A stretch of DNA of 64,000 nt from Rhizobiaceae bacterium (GTDB lineage: Bacteria; Pseudomonadota; Alphaproteobacteria; Rhizobiales; Rhizobiaceae): assembly GCA_023953775.1 (NCBI GenBank), contig JAMLJD010000021.1, positions 1-64,000 of the forward strand, read 5' to 3'. A program made the translations under genes and the position numbers. The notes under the pieces were generated by a model. It ran no database searches. It saw only the letters and a program-made list of their open reading frames with translations, and had not been told where the DNA came from. Position 1 is the stretch's first letter; each line of letters starts with the position of its first letter. Shown here piece after piece: positions 1 through 8,987 of the stretch.

Positions 1-402
1 AAGCAGGCGGAACAGCCGCCAGCGCCCCCCTTCCCGCCCCGGGAGCCCGTTCACCGGCGGGTTGAGGCCGAAGCCGCCGTTCCCCCTCAGCCGCAGGCGG
101 TTGAGCCGCAGCCGTCGCAGGCTGCCGTCGAACCGCCGCCGCGGCAGCAGCCCATGAGCCCGGCAGCCATGCGGACCGACCCGGTGATGGAGCCGGACAG
201 CGCAGCGCCGGAGATCGATGTGGAAATTCCCATGCCGCGCCGTGAACCCGAGATCGTCCACGACCTCGACGCGACCCTGCTCGAAGAGCTGGAGGTGACG
301 CTCGAGAACCCGGCCGCACGGCAGGACGAGCCCGGGAACCGGTCCCGCGACGACGACATGGACAAATTGCTCGGGGAACTGAGCGGCCCGCGGCGGACCT
401 GA
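1..402 (+). CDS. C-terminal part of a Pro/Glu-rich protein, possibly FliO-like (5' end outside window)
   Basis: The reading frame is open from the first base and ends in TGA, giving the last 133 residues of a longer protein. The visible part is low in complexity, rich in Pro, Gln, Glu and Arg, and ends in an acidic segment with DLDATLLEELEVTLENP and a basic tail. No folded domain is visible. In several Hyphomicrobiales a FliO-family membrane protein with such a tail lies next to dksA, which is recalled context rather than sequence proof. The gene converges on dksA. The reading frame is well supported; the identity is not. Confidence 0.5.
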   Translation, partial: KQAEQPPAPPFPPREPVHRRVEAEAAVPPQPQAVEPQPSQAAVEPPPRQQPMSPAAMRTDPVMEPDSAAPEIDVEIPMPRREPEIVHDLDATLLEELEVTLENPAARQDEPGNRSRDDDMDKLLGELSGPRRT

Positions 403-575
403 TCGCGCCTGGGGTCATCCACCCCGGGACCGTTGCCGCGTCTGGAGGCAGGCTGGACCCTTTCAGGCCGCGATGAAGCGTTCTGCCGGAGCGATTTCGG
501 ATCGGGATAGGGTGGACCGCTTAAAGCCGCAGCGGCGCTGCGGTCGAACCGGACGCCGATGCCTCCGGCGGCCGA

Positions 576-992
576 TCAATCGTCGCGGTAGACCTTTTCG
601 CGGCGCTCGTGACGTTCCTGCGCCTCGATCGACAGCGTTGCGATGGGGCGCGCATCGAGCCGCTTGAGCGAGATCGGCTCGCCCGTCTCCTCGCAATAGC
701 CGTAGGTGCCTTCCTCGATGCGGGTCAGCGCCGCGTCGATCTTGGAAATCAGCTTGCGCTGCCGGTCGCGCGCACGAAGTTCGATCGCCCGGTCGGTCTC
801 GGAGGACGCCCGGTCGGCAAGATCGGGATGATTGGCGTTTTCCTGCTGGAGAATTTCGAGGGTCTCGCGCGCCTCGCGGAGAATGTCGCTCTTCCAGTCG
901 GTGAGCTTGGCGCGGAAATATGACTTCTGGCGTTCGTTCATGAACGGCTCGTCTTCCGACGGGACATAGTTGGCATCAACGAGTTCGCTCAT
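576..992 (-). CDS. dksA: RNA polymerase-binding transcription factor DksA (zinc-finger cysteines mostly lost)
   Basis: This 138-residue DksA/TraR-family protein would bind in the RNA polymerase secondary channel and act with ppGpp on promoter choice. It has the coiled-coil hairpin (about residues 20-100) and the C-terminal globular segment GYCEETGEPISLKRLDARP. Of the four zinc-ligand cysteines of the classical finger only the first is present; the others are Thr, Ser and Ala, as in zinc-independent DksA forms of other rhizobia. The chosen ATG has GGGGTGAG about 10 bases upstream, whereas the same frame runs on upstream without coding character. It diverges from sixA across a 280-bp gap. Confidence 0.93.
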   Translation of the reverse strand: MSELVDANYVPSEDEPFMNERQKSYFRAKLTDWKSDILREARETLEILQQENANHPDLADRASSETDRAIELRARDRQRKLISKIDAALTRIEEGTYGYCEETGEPISLKRLDARPIATLSIEAQERHERREKVYRDD

Positions 993-1271
993 TCGACTCA
1001 CCCCACAATACGACCCGGCGCCTATATATTCGGGGCTTATGCACCGCACAAGCGCTAAGGTCAGCCCAATAACGCATTTGTTAGAACCATGCCTAACGCG
1101 CGAAAGGCGCGTCTTCTGCACGCCGTAAATGACGGAAATTGGGCCGCATTTCGATTTTGGCCCGATTTTTGCCGCGCCGGTATTTTCCGCCGGGGGCGAG
1201 AACCGGCTTGCCGGCCCGGCCACGGGCAATTATCGACATCGCGACCAGAGTTGGCCGGGGAGGCTGTCGAC

Positions 1272-1781
1272 ATGAACCGGCTTTTGCTGTTGCGCCATGC
1301 CAAGGCGGCATGGGCGGCGCCCGGCACCCGAGACTTCGACCGGCCGCTCGACGAGATCGGACGACTTCAGGCGGCCGAGATGGGCGACATTGTGCTCGCC
1401 CATGGCCTTGTCCCCAGCCACGTCCTGTGTTCGCCTGCCCGCCGGGCCCGCGAAACCTGGGACATCCTCGCCACGCGCCTGACCGGCGACAAGCCTGCGA
1501 CGGATCACGACGAACGGCTCTATGCTGCCGACGCCACGACCTATCTCGACATCGTCAGGGCAATGACGGCGGACGGACCGCTGCTGGTGGTCGGGCACAA
1601 TCCGATGCTTGAGGACGTCGCCCATATCTTCGCCGCGCGCGGCTCCAAGGAAGCGCGCGCAGGCCTTGCGGGCGGCTTTCCGCCCTGTGCGATGGCTGTC
1701 ATCGCGATCGATGGCGATTTCGCGGATACGACGCCTGCGACCAGCGAACTGGCGGCGTTTCTGACGCCGGGCGGCCGCTGA
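1272..1781 (+). CDS. sixA: SixA-type phosphohistidine phosphatase (histidine phosphatase family)
   Basis: A 169-residue member of the histidine phosphatase (RHG) superfamily. The catalytic RHA motif is at residues 8-10 (LLLLRHAKA) and the second conserved histidine is in VVGHNPMLED. SixA-type proteins dephosphorylate phosphohistidine on Hpt domains or phosphotransferase proteins; the substrate here is unknown. The start was placed at the ATG just before NRLLLLRHAK because GGGGAGG lies at the right distance upstream and the family begins at this point; the open frame continues upstream but without family similarity. ycjX follows after about 70 bases in the same direction. Confidence 0.9.
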   Translation: MNRLLLLRHAKAAWAAPGTRDFDRPLDEIGRLQAAEMGDIVLAHGLVPSHVLCSPARRARETWDILATRLTGDKPATDHDERLYAADATTYLDIVRAMTADGPLLVVGHNPMLEDVAHIFAARGSKEARAGLAGGFPPCAMAVIAIDGDFADTTPATSELAAFLTPGGR

Positions 1782-1851
1782 AAGGCGCCCTGCCGTTTCA
1801 AACCGGAGCGGCCTCCCCTATATCCGGTCGGTTCGAGCGAAAGGCCCGCGA

Positions 1852-3318
1852 TTGACCGCCCTGACAACATTCACCGATGAAGCCCGCATCGCGATGGACA
1901 CGCTTGCCGGGCGGGCGACCGGCTTCCTGTCGCCATCGCTGCGGCTCGGCGTCACCGGTCTGTCGCGCGCCGGCAAGACGGTGTTCATCTCGGCCCTGAT
2001 CCACAATCTCATGCATGGCGGGCGCCTTCCCCTGTTCGCGGCGCAGAGTTCGGGGCGCATCTCGCGCGCCTTCCTCGAACATCAGCCCGACGACGCCGTT
2101 CCGCGCTTCCAGTACGAGGACCACATCGCTGCGCTGGTCGACGACAGGCGGTGGCCCGAATCGACCCGCGCCATCTCGGAACTGCGCCTGACGATCGAGT
2201 TCGAATCGGCTTCAGGCTGGAGCCGGTTCTTTTCGGCCGGCCGGCTGTCGCTCGACATCGTCGACTATCCCGGCGAGTGGCTGCTCGACCTGCCCCTGCT
2301 GGGAAAAAGCTATGCCGAGTTCTCGCGCGAGGCGTTCGAGCTTGCCGACCTGCCGGCGCGCCACGACCTGTCGGAGCCCTGGCGGGCGCTGGCTGCGACC
2401 GTCGATCCGGACAGCGACGCCGACGAAATGACTGCGCGCCGTCTCGCGGAGACCTTCGCGGCCTATCTCAAGGCCTGCAAGGACGACACGCGTGCGCTGT
2501 CCACCTTGCCGCCCGGTCGCTTCCTGATGCCCGGGGACCTCGACGGCTCGCCGGCGCTCACCTTCGCGCCGCTGCCAGGGATCGACGGCAGCCGAAACCG
2601 GAGCGGATCGCTGCTGGCGATGATGGAGCGGCGCTACGAGGCGTACAAGACGCATGTGATCAAGCCCTTCTTCCGCGAGCATGTGGCGCGGCTCGACCGG
2701 CAGATCGTCTTGATCGACGCCATGCAGGCGCTCAATGCCGGGCCTGCGGCCGTGGCCGACCTCGAGCGGGCGCTGACGGAGATCCTGTCCTGCTTCCGGC
2801 CCGGGCGCGGCAGCATCCTGACCGACTGGTTCTCGCGCCGCATCGACCGCATCCTCGTCGCCGCCACCAAGGCCGACCACATCCACCATGAAAGCCACGA
2901 CCGGCTCGAGGCGATCGTGCGCCGGCTCGCGGACCGCGCCATTTCACGCGCCGATTTCTCCGGCGCCGAGGTCGAGGTGCTGGCGCTGGCTGCGGTGCGG
3001 GCGACCCGCGAGGGCACCGTGAAGCAGGGCCGCGAGACCCTGCCGGTGATCATCGGAACGCCCCTGGCCGGCGAGACGATCGGCGGCGAGACGTTCGACG
3101 GCGACACCGAAACCGCGATATTTCCCGGGGACTTGCCGGAAAATCCGGCGAAACTGATTCAGGCGCCGCACACGACCGCGGATACCGATCCGCTGATCCG
3201 CTTCGTCCGCTTCCGGCCGCCCCGGCTGGAACGGACCGCCGAGGGCCTGACGCTTTCGCTGCCCCACATCCGCCTCGACCGGGCGCTGCAGTTCCTCATG
3301 GGAGACCGCCTCGCATGA
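1852..3318 (+). CDS. ycjX: YcjX-family P-loop GTPase-like protein
   Basis: A 488-residue protein with a Walker A motif GVTGLSRAGKT at residues 33-43, so a P-loop NTPase of the YcjX family (DUF463). These cytosolic, stress-associated proteins have no firmly established function and are almost always encoded next to a DUF697 membrane protein, as here. The start is TTG at the family's usual N-terminus; an ATG 14 codons downstream is an alternative. The stop codon overlaps the next start in ATGA, indicating translational coupling with the DUF697 gene. Confidence 0.9.
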   Translation: MTALTTFTDEARIAMDTLAGRATGFLSPSLRLGVTGLSRAGKTVFISALIHNLMHGGRLPLFAAQSSGRISRAFLEHQPDDAVPRFQYEDHIAALVDDRRWPESTRAISELRLTIEFESASGWSRFFSAGRLSLDIVDYPGEWLLDLPLLGKSYAEFSREAFELADLPARHDLSEPWRALAATVDPDSDADEMTARRLAETFAAYLKACKDDTRALSTLPPGRFLMPGDLDGSPALTFAPLPGIDGSRNRSGSLLAMMERRYEAYKTHVIKPFFREHVARLDRQIVLIDAMQALNAGPAAVADLERALTEILSCFRPGRGSILTDWFSRRIDRILVAATKADHIHHESHDRLEAIVRRLADRAISRADFSGAEVEVLALAAVRATREGTVKQGRETLPVIIGTPLAGETIGGETFDGDTETAIFPGDLPENPAKLIQAPHTTADTDPLIRFVRFRPPRLERTAEGLTLSLPHIRLDRALQFLMGDRLA

Positions 3319-4403
3319 CCACCGCCCGCAAGCCGGCCGCCTTCCGCGTCGAACCGGAGACCAAATCCGCCAGCCCCGAAAAATCCGCCCCGAACAAGCT
3401 CCGCGACAAGCCGAGGCCGCCACGGGCGATCGACGCGAAGGCCGTCGTCGTACCGGCCGAAATCGACATATTCGACGATCCCGGCGAGGCGACGCGCGAG
3501 CCGCCGCCCGCCAATCCGCCCCGCCGCCGCTCGAGGCTCGGTGCAATCTTCCTGTCGGCGCTGGGCGTCCTCGTGTCGATCGCGCTTGGCCTGTGGACCG
3601 ACAGGCTGATCCGCGACCTGTTCGAGCGCGCCGACTGGCTCGGCTGGGCGGCCGCCGGCGTAGCCGCGGTCGCGGCGATCAGCCTCGTTGTCATCCTGCT
3701 GCGCGAGGCCGTCGCGCTTGCGCGGCTGCGCTCGGTCGAGAAACTCAAGCAGCGCGGGCTTTCGGCGATCGCGGCCAATGATGCGCGCGCTGCCCGGGAA
3801 CTGGTCGACGACCTGTCCTCCTTCGTGTCCGCCAAGGCGGAAACGGCCGCCGGACGACGCGCGCTCGCCGAATTGCGCGGCGATATCATCGACGGCGCCG
3901 ACCTCGTGCGGCTGGCCGAAACGCAGCTTCTGGCCCCGCTCGACGAGAAGGCGCGCATCCTCGTGCTCGACGCGGCCAAGCGCGTCTCGCTGGTCACCGC
4001 GGTCAGCCCGCGCGCGCTGGTCGACGTGGCCTATGTCGTGTTCGAGGCCGGACGGCTGATACGGCGGCTGTCGGAGCTCTATGGCGGCCGGCCCGGCACG
4101 CTCGGCTTCTTTCGCCTGGCGCGGAGCGTGCTCGCGCATCTCGCCGTCACCGGCTCCATCGCGGTCGGCGACAGCTTCGTCCAGCAGATCGTCGGGCACG
4201 GTCTTGCAGCCCGGCTCTCGGCGAAGCTCGGCGAGGGTGTGGTCAACGGCATGATGACGGCACGAATCGGCATAGCGGCGATGGAAACCGCGCGTCCCCT
4301 CGCCTTCGAGGCGGTGCGCCGGCCGCGCATGGGCGACTTTCTCTCCGCCCTCGCCTCCTACGTCACCGCGAAACGCGAAGTGGAACCGGCGGAGAAAGTC
4401 TGA
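3315..4403 (+). CDS. YcjF/TIGR01620 family DUF697 membrane protein
   Basis: A 362-residue protein with a basic, Pro-rich N-terminus (about 75 residues), two hydrophobic segments around residues 75-95 and 110-130, and a C-terminal DUF697 region with the hydrophobic Gly/Ala-rich run after LGFFRLARS. It is the usual partner of YcjX and the two share an ATGA overlap, so they are probably made together as an inner-membrane/GTPase pair. The biochemical role is not known. Roughly 40 bases downstream is a TTAACCATTCTTG segment resembling an alphaproteobacterial CtrA half-site, not enough for a claim. Confidence 0.87.
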   Translation: MTTARKPAAFRVEPETKSASPEKSAPNKLRDKPRPPRAIDAKAVVVPAEIDIFDDPGEATREPPPANPPRRRSRLGAIFLSALGVLVSIALGLWTDRLIRDLFERADWLGWAAAGVAAVAAISLVVILLREAVALARLRSVEKLKQRGLSAIAANDARAARELVDDLSSFVSAKAETAAGRRALAELRGDIIDGADLVRLAETQLLAPLDEKARILVLDAAKRVSLVTAVSPRALVDVAYVVFEAGRLIRRLSELYGGRPGTLGFFRLARSVLAHLAVTGSIAVGDSFVQQIVGHGLAARLSAKLGEGVVNGMMTARIGIAAMETARPLAFEAVRRPRMGDFLSALASYVTAKREVEPAEKV

Positions 4404-4511
4404 TAGGAACCGTTCAGGAGCGTCGGATGGGGTCGGCCTCCGGTGACGATGCATTAACCATTCTTGTTCATGGTCCGGTCTGTCCGCGCAGTCTCGAAAT
4501 TCGGGTGCCTC

Positions 4512-5060
4512 ATGCTTCACCGACGCTTAGCTACCGCTGTCGTTCCCTGCCTCGCAGGCGCCCTGCTCGCGAGCACGGTAACATCCGTCTCTGCGTCGGA
4601 CCGCGATCGCAAGTTCTTCGAATCGGTCCAGGGCGAGTGGTCGGGTCCCGGCGAGATCGTGGCGGGCAAGTACAAGGGCACGCGCTTCATCTGCAGCTTC
4701 ACCGGCTCGTCGCCCAATGACGGTGTCGGCATGTCGCTCGACGGCGGCTGCCGCGTCGGCATGTTCACGCAGAAGATGTCGGCGAAGATCCGGCGCGGCG
4801 GACGTGGCTATTCGGGCACCTTCCTCGACGGCTCCAAAGGCGAAGGCCTCGACATCGTTTCGGGCTCGGTCACCAACGGCAAGGCTGTCTTCTCGCTGCA
4901 CCGCAAGTCGCTCAAGGGCGCGATGCTGGCGCGACTGCCCGACGGCGAAACAATGAACGTCACGGTATCGGTCCGCGTCGCATCGGAAATGGTTCCGGTG
5001 ATCGGCATGAGCCTAAAGCGCGTCGATTCCAAGACCGTCGGTTCCGTCCAGACCCGCTGA
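4512..5060 (+). CDS. Conserved exported protein of unknown function
   Basis: A 182-residue protein whose N-terminus (MLHRRLATAVVPCLAG then ALLASTVTSVSAS) is a signal peptide with likely cleavage after SVSAS. The mature part is small and beta-rich, with Gly/Ser-rich segments (GEWSGPGEIVAGKYKG, GRGYSGTFLDGSKGEG) and two cysteines (FICSF and GGCRV) that could form a disulfide in the periplasm. The frame extends 16 codons upstream to a TTG, but the second methionine gives a better signal peptide. I do not recognise a named family; it resembles small periplasmic proteins common in rhizobia. Confidence 0.75.
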   Translation: MLHRRLATAVVPCLAGALLASTVTSVSASDRDRKFFESVQGEWSGPGEIVAGKYKGTRFICSFTGSSPNDGVGMSLDGGCRVGMFTQKMSAKIRRGGRGYSGTFLDGSKGEGLDIVSGSVTNGKAVFSLHRKSLKGAMLARLPDGETMNVTVSVRVASEMVPVIGMSLKRVDSKTVGSVQTR

Positions 5061-5197
5061 CATAACCGTCCGACAGCCGGCGCCCGATTGCCGCTGCGCG
5101 ATGCGATGAAATCGTATCGGCGTATTGCGCTGCAAGACGCGGATCGGGCAATCTCGCTCCTGAACCCCTTCCCATTGGCTCTGCAGGAGTTTGCGAC

Positions 5198-7039
5198 ATG
5201 GCGGCAGAAGCACACGGCAGCGATCTCGTCCATGTGGTCGTGCTTCTTTCGGCCGGCGTCATCGCCGTTCCCATCTTCAAGCGCCTTGGCCTCGGGTCGG
5301 TTCTCGGATATCTGACCGCCGGCCTGGTCATCGGCCCGTTCGGCATCGGCCTGTTCTCCGATCCCCAGGCCATCCTTCACGTCGCGGAACTCGGCGTGGT
5401 GATGTTCCTGTTCATCATCGGGCTCGAAATGCAGCCGTCGCGGCTATGGAGCCTGCGGCGGGCGATCTTCGGGCTCGGCGCGGCGCAGGTCGCGGTGTGC
5501 AGCGTTGCGCTGACCGGCGTCGCGATCCTTGTCTTCGGCTTCTCGCCCCTGGTCGCCTTCGTCGGGGCTACGGGATTCGTCCTCTCTTCGACCGCGATCG
5601 TCATGCAGTTGCTCAACGAGCGCGGCGATGCGGCGACGGATGCCGGCCAGCGGATCGTCTCGATCCTGCTCCTGGAGGACCTGGCGATCGTACCGCTCTT
5701 GGCGCTGGTCGCGTTTCTCGGCGACGGCGGCGAGACCTCGGCGTCTGATCGGTGGACGGGGATAGGTATCGCGGTGGCGTCGCTCGCGGCGCTCGTCGCC
5801 GCCGGACGCTGGCTGCTCAACCCGATGTTCAGGATTCTGGCGGCGGCGAACGCCCGCGAGGTGATGACTGCGGCCGCCCTGCTCGTGGTGCTGGGGTCGG
5901 CGCTTGCGATGCAGCTTGGCGGCCTGTCGATGGCCATGGGCGCGTTCCTGGCCGGCGTGCTCCTGTCGGAATCGGTGTTCCGCCACCAGCTCGAAGCCGA
6001 CGTCGAGCCGTTTCGCGGCATCCTGCTCGGCCTTTTCTTCCTCGGCGTCGGAATGGCCCTCGACCTCGGGGTAATCGCCGACAACCTTTTCCTGATCGCC
6101 GGCATGGTCGTGGTCTTCATGCTGGTGAAGGCCGGCGCGATCTACGCGGTCGCGCGCATCCTGAAATCCCGGCACCGCGAGGCGCTGACACGCGCCGCTC
6201 TGATGGCGCAGGGCGGCGAGTTCGCGTTCGTGCTTTACGCCGCCGGGACAACGGCCGGGATACTGACTGCCGAGATGAACGCGATCATGACGGCCACCGT
6301 CATCATCTCGATCGCGCTGACGCCATTCGCCGTCATGGCGCTCAACCGGCTGCTGCCGGAGGAAACCCTGTCGATGGAAGGCGTCGAAACCGCCGACGGG
6401 CTGCGCGGGCGCGTGCTGGTGATCGGTTTCGGCCGTTTCGGCCAGATCGTCAGCCAGCCGCTCCTGATGCGCGGCGTCGACGTCTCGATCATCGACGACG
6501 ATGTCGAGATGATCCAGGCGGCGGCGAATTTCGGCTTCAAGGTCTATTTCGGCGACGGCACGCGCACCGACATCCTGCATGCGGCGGGCGCGGGCCGTGC
6601 CGAAGCCGTGCTGATCTGCGTCGACAAACCGGACGAAGCGCTGAAGATCGCTGAGCATGTAAAGGCGGAATTCCCGTTCGTGCGCGTGCTTGCGCGCGCC
6701 TTCGATCGCGGCGCCGCCATCAAGCTGATCCACGCGGGCGTCGACTACCAGATCCGCGAAGTGCTCGAATCGGCGTTCCTGTTCGGCGCTGAAACGCTGC
6801 GCGAACTCGGCGTTCCGGAAGAAGAGATCGAGGAGATCATCGAAGACGTCCGACTGCGCGACGCCGAGCGGCTCGAACTTCAGACGGCCGGCGGCATCCA
6901 TGCCGGCACGAACCTCCTGAAGCGCAACACGCCGGTCCCGACGCCGCTCGCACAGCCGCGCCGCGCAGGCACAGCGCTCAACGACGAGACGGCGGACGTG
7001 ATTTCCGGCAAGCCGATAGCCTCGGCGACGAGCGAATAG
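5198..7039 (+). CDS. CPA2-family monovalent cation:proton antiporter with RCK/TrkA-N domain (KefB/KefC-like)
   Basis: A 613-residue membrane transporter. Residues 1-385 form the Na+/H+ exchanger domain with about 12-13 membrane helices (for example LGSVLGYLTAGLVIGPFGIG and FLFIIGLEMQPSRLW). Residues from about 405 carry a TrkA-N/RCK nucleotide-binding domain starting LVIGFGRFGQIV with an acidic end to beta-2 (IIDDD). This is the KefB/KefC plan for potassium or sodium efflux coupled to proton entry in the inner membrane. CAGGAG precedes the ATG. No KefF/G-type partner gene is adjacent, so glutathione gating cannot be assumed. A palindromic repeat lies directly downstream. Confidence 0.92.
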   Translation: MAAEAHGSDLVHVVVLLSAGVIAVPIFKRLGLGSVLGYLTAGLVIGPFGIGLFSDPQAILHVAELGVVMFLFIIGLEMQPSRLWSLRRAIFGLGAAQVAVCSVALTGVAILVFGFSPLVAFVGATGFVLSSTAIVMQLLNERGDAATDAGQRIVSILLLEDLAIVPLLALVAFLGDGGETSASDRWTGIGIAVASLAALVAAGRWLLNPMFRILAAANAREVMTAAALLVVLGSALAMQLGGLSMAMGAFLAGVLLSESVFRHQLEADVEPFRGILLGLFFLGVGMALDLGVIADNLFLIAGMVVVFMLVKAGAIYAVARILKSRHREALTRAALMAQGGEFAFVLYAAGTTAGILTAEMNAIMTATVIISIALTPFAVMALNRLLPEETLSMEGVETADGLRGRVLVIGFGRFGQIVSQPLLMRGVDVSIIDDDVEMIQAAANFGFKVYFGDGTRTDILHAAGAGRAEAVLICVDKPDEALKIAEHVKAEFPFVRVLARAFDRGAAIKLIHAGVDYQIREVLESAFLFGAETLRELGVPEEEIEEIIEDVRLRDAERLELQTAGGIHAGTNLLKRNTPVPTPLAQPRRAGTALNDETADVISGKPIASATSE

Positions 7040-7040
7040 A

Positions 7041-7084
7041 GCAATTCCAGCAAAAGTGCGCAGCGGTTTTGCGTCCGGAATTGC
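7041..7084. repeat. Palindromic intergenic repeat of the type dispersed in Hyphomicrobiales genomes
   Basis: Outer arms GCAATTCC (7041-7048) and GGAATTGC (7077-7084) and inner arms GCAAAA (7050-7055) and TTTTGC (7067-7072) make a long imperfect hairpin two bases after the antiporter stop. It is followed by an A-rich stretch (GTAAAAACAAAGAG). I recognise the sequence as a short repeat common between genes in Mesorhizobium/Brucella-type genomes. It may act as a bidirectional terminator or mRNA-stabilising hairpin between the converging antiporter and folK, which is inference. Confidence 0.8.
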
Positions 7085-7151
7085 GTAAAAACAAAGAGAT
7101 AGGGCATTGACGGTGATCACTTGCCGCCGGCAATGCCCCAGAACAGCCCGG

Positions 7152-7667
7152 TCAGGCGGCCCACCAGCCGCCGTGATCGGTCACCTGTTCGATGCCGGAC
7201 CGGTCCGTCGTCTGTGCCCACTCAACCACCGGCTTGCCCTGCAGCAAAAGCTGCGGCGCGAGGTCGGAGAGCGGCACCATGACGAAGGCCCGGTCGAGCA
7301 TGCGCGGGTGCGGGATGTCGAGCCCCGGCTCGTGCACCTCGTCCCCGCCGTAGAGCAGGATGTCCATGTCGATCAGCCGCGGCCCCCAACGCTCGCGGCG
7401 CACCCGCGCGAGCCCCGCTTCAACCGCCAGGCACAGCTCCAGAAGCGCACGCGGCGAGAGTTCGGTTTCCACGGCCGCGACGGCGTTCAGGAAATCGGGC
7501 TGGTCGAGCTTGCCCCAGGGCGGTGTGCGATAGAGCGGCGACACGGCCCGCACGCGAACCGCGTCATCCTCGTCGAGCCGCCTCAGCGCCTCGCCCATCG
7601 CAGCACGCGGATCTCCGATATTGCCGCCAAGTCCGAGCCAGGCAATCACGCTATTGCGGCCAGACAA
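7152..7667 (-). CDS. folK: 6-hydroxymethyl-7,8-dihydropterin pyrophosphokinase (HPPK)
   Basis: A 171-residue HPPK that transfers pyrophosphate from ATP to 6-hydroxymethyl-dihydropterin in folate synthesis. The N-terminal GLGGNIGD and the signature RWGPRLIDMDILLYG, with its metal-binding aspartates, are intact, as is the IPHPRML segment. Its start overlaps the end of folB by 17 bases, so the last three folate genes folP-folB-folK form one transcript read leftwards, and folK is its final gene. Confidence 0.95.
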   Translation of the reverse strand: MSGRNSVIAWLGLGGNIGDPRAAMGEALRRLDEDDAVRVRAVSPLYRTPPWGKLDQPDFLNAVAAVETELSPRALLELCLAVEAGLARVRRERWGPRLIDMDILLYGGDEVHEPGLDIPHPRMLDRAFVMVPLSDLAPQLLLQGKPVVEWAQTTDRSGIEQVTDHGGWWAA

Positions 7668-8010
7668 CCGTCACCTCGACATGGTCGAGTACGCCGGGTA
7701 CCGGCGCGTTCGGCTTGCGCACGGTGATCGCCGCCTTGACGATCTGCGGGAAGCGGGCGCAGAGCGCGCGCGCGACCTCCAGCGCGAGCGCCTCGATCAG
7801 GAACCTGCGTTGGCCGGTGATGATCTCGGCGATCACGGTGAAGGCGACGCCGTAGTCCACCGTCCCCTCGATCGAATCGGCATCAAGCGCCGAGCCCGGC
7901 TCGACGGTCAGCTCGGCATCGACATAGAAGCGCTGGCCGAGCGTTTCCTCCTCGTCGAGAACCCCGTGCCGGGCGAAGAACGCGCAGTTGCGCATGCGGA
8001 TGACGTACAT
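7651..8010 (-). CDS. folB: Dihydroneopterin aldolase
   Basis: A 119-residue FolB that converts dihydroneopterin to 6-hydroxymethyl-dihydropterin and glycolaldehyde. It has the family's short compact length, the N-terminal segment FFARHGVLDEEETLGQRF with the conserved glutamates, TVDYGVAF in the middle, and a late lysine (VRKPNAP) corresponding to the catalytic Lys. It is separated from folP by two bases and overlaps folK, so the three consecutive pathway steps are translationally linked. Confidence 0.94.
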   Translation of the reverse strand: MYVIRMRNCAFFARHGVLDEEETLGQRFYVDAELTVEPGSALDADSIEGTVDYGVAFTVIAEIITGQRRFLIEALALEVARALCARFPQIVKAAITVRKPNAPVPGVLDHVEVTVVWPQ

Positions 8011-8012
8011 GA

Positions 8013-8855
8013 TCAGGACCCGTGGGGCTTCGTCTTTGCATCCAGCATAGCATCCGCCATGCGCAGCGCATCCACGTTGATCGCGACATCATGGACGCGG
8101 AAAATGTCGGCTCCCTTCAAGCGCAGCATCACACTCGTCGCCGCCGTGGCCGTGTCGCGCATATCCGGCTCCCGTCCCGTGACATGGCCGATGAACCGCT
8201 TGCGCGAGGTTCCAACCAGCCATTTGTCGTGCAGCGCGAGCAATTCGTCGAACCGCGCCATCAGGCTCAGATTCTCCGCTGCGTCCTTGGCAAAGCCGAA
8301 ACCGGGGTCGAGCACCAGCCTGTCGTCCTCGACGCCGCTGTCGCGGGCGATGCTCTTGGTACGGCCGAGAAATTCGAGCTGGTCCGCAATCACGTCGGCA
8401 AGCTTTTCACGCTCGCGCCCGGTATGCATCGCGACAAGTCCAGCGCCGGTCTCCGCCGCCAGGCCCGCAAGGTCAGGTTCCCTCTGTAAACCCCAGACAT
8501 CGTTGACGATATGGGCTCCCGCCCCGATCGCGAGACGCGCTGTATCTGCGCGGTAGGTGTCGATGGAGATGACGACATCGGCCTGCCTGCCGATTGCCTC
8601 GATCACCGGCAGGACGCGCGCCTGTTCCTCGGTTGCGGTGACGAGATCGGCGCCGGGGCGCGTCGATTCCCCGCCGACATCGATGATGTCGGCACCCTCG
8701 CCGACCATGCGCCGGGCCTGTTCGACAGCAGCGTCCAGGCTGTCAAATCGCCCACCGTCGGAAAAGCTGTCGGGCGTCACGTTGAGGATGCCCATCACCA
8801 GGGATCGCCGTCCCAGCTCGAGCTGCCGTCCGTGCGCCAGTTTCCAGACCCGCAT
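8013..8855 (-). CDS. folP: Dihydropteroate synthase
   Basis: A 280-residue dihydropteroate synthase joining p-aminobenzoate to hydroxymethyl-dihydropterin pyrophosphate; the target of sulfonamides. Signatures are ILNVTPDSFSDGG (residues about 23-35), DVGGESTRPGA (about 60-70) and the C-terminal TSRKRFIG with the conserved Ser/Arg/Lys. It is the first gene of the folP-folB-folK operon. Its 5' end faces the DUF922 gene across about 130 bases that must contain promoters for both directions. Confidence 0.95.
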   Translation of the reverse strand: MRVWKLAHGRQLELGRRSLVMGILNVTPDSFSDGGRFDSLDAAVEQARRMVGEGADIIDVGGESTRPGADLVTATEEQARVLPVIEAIGRQADVVISIDTYRADTARLAIGAGAHIVNDVWGLQREPDLAGLAAETGAGLVAMHTGREREKLADVIADQLEFLGRTKSIARDSGVEDDRLVLDPGFGFAKDAAENLSLMARFDELLALHDKWLVGTSRKRFIGHVTGREPDMRDTATAATSVMLRLKGADIFRVHDVAINVDALRMADAMLDAKTKPHGS

Positions 8856-8987
8856 CGCCGCGTTTCACCTCGCTTCTTCTGCGGCCTTTTGAACACTCCC
8901 GCCCGGATATTCAATGGACCAGCCCACGCCGCGGCGAAATTCGTTGCGCCGGGTTCGCGGCTGTCGCACAGTGCGTGCTAGGGATCG

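Noticed and set aside
1089..1271. Longer N-terminus for SixA
   Set aside because: The added 61 residues are Arg/Pro-rich without similarity, and a good ribosome-binding site stands before the inner ATG.
5444..7120. 558-residue minus-strand frame over the antiporter gene
   Set aside because: Composition (Arg, His, Asp, Gln) is that of an antisense frame; it covers a well-supported transporter.
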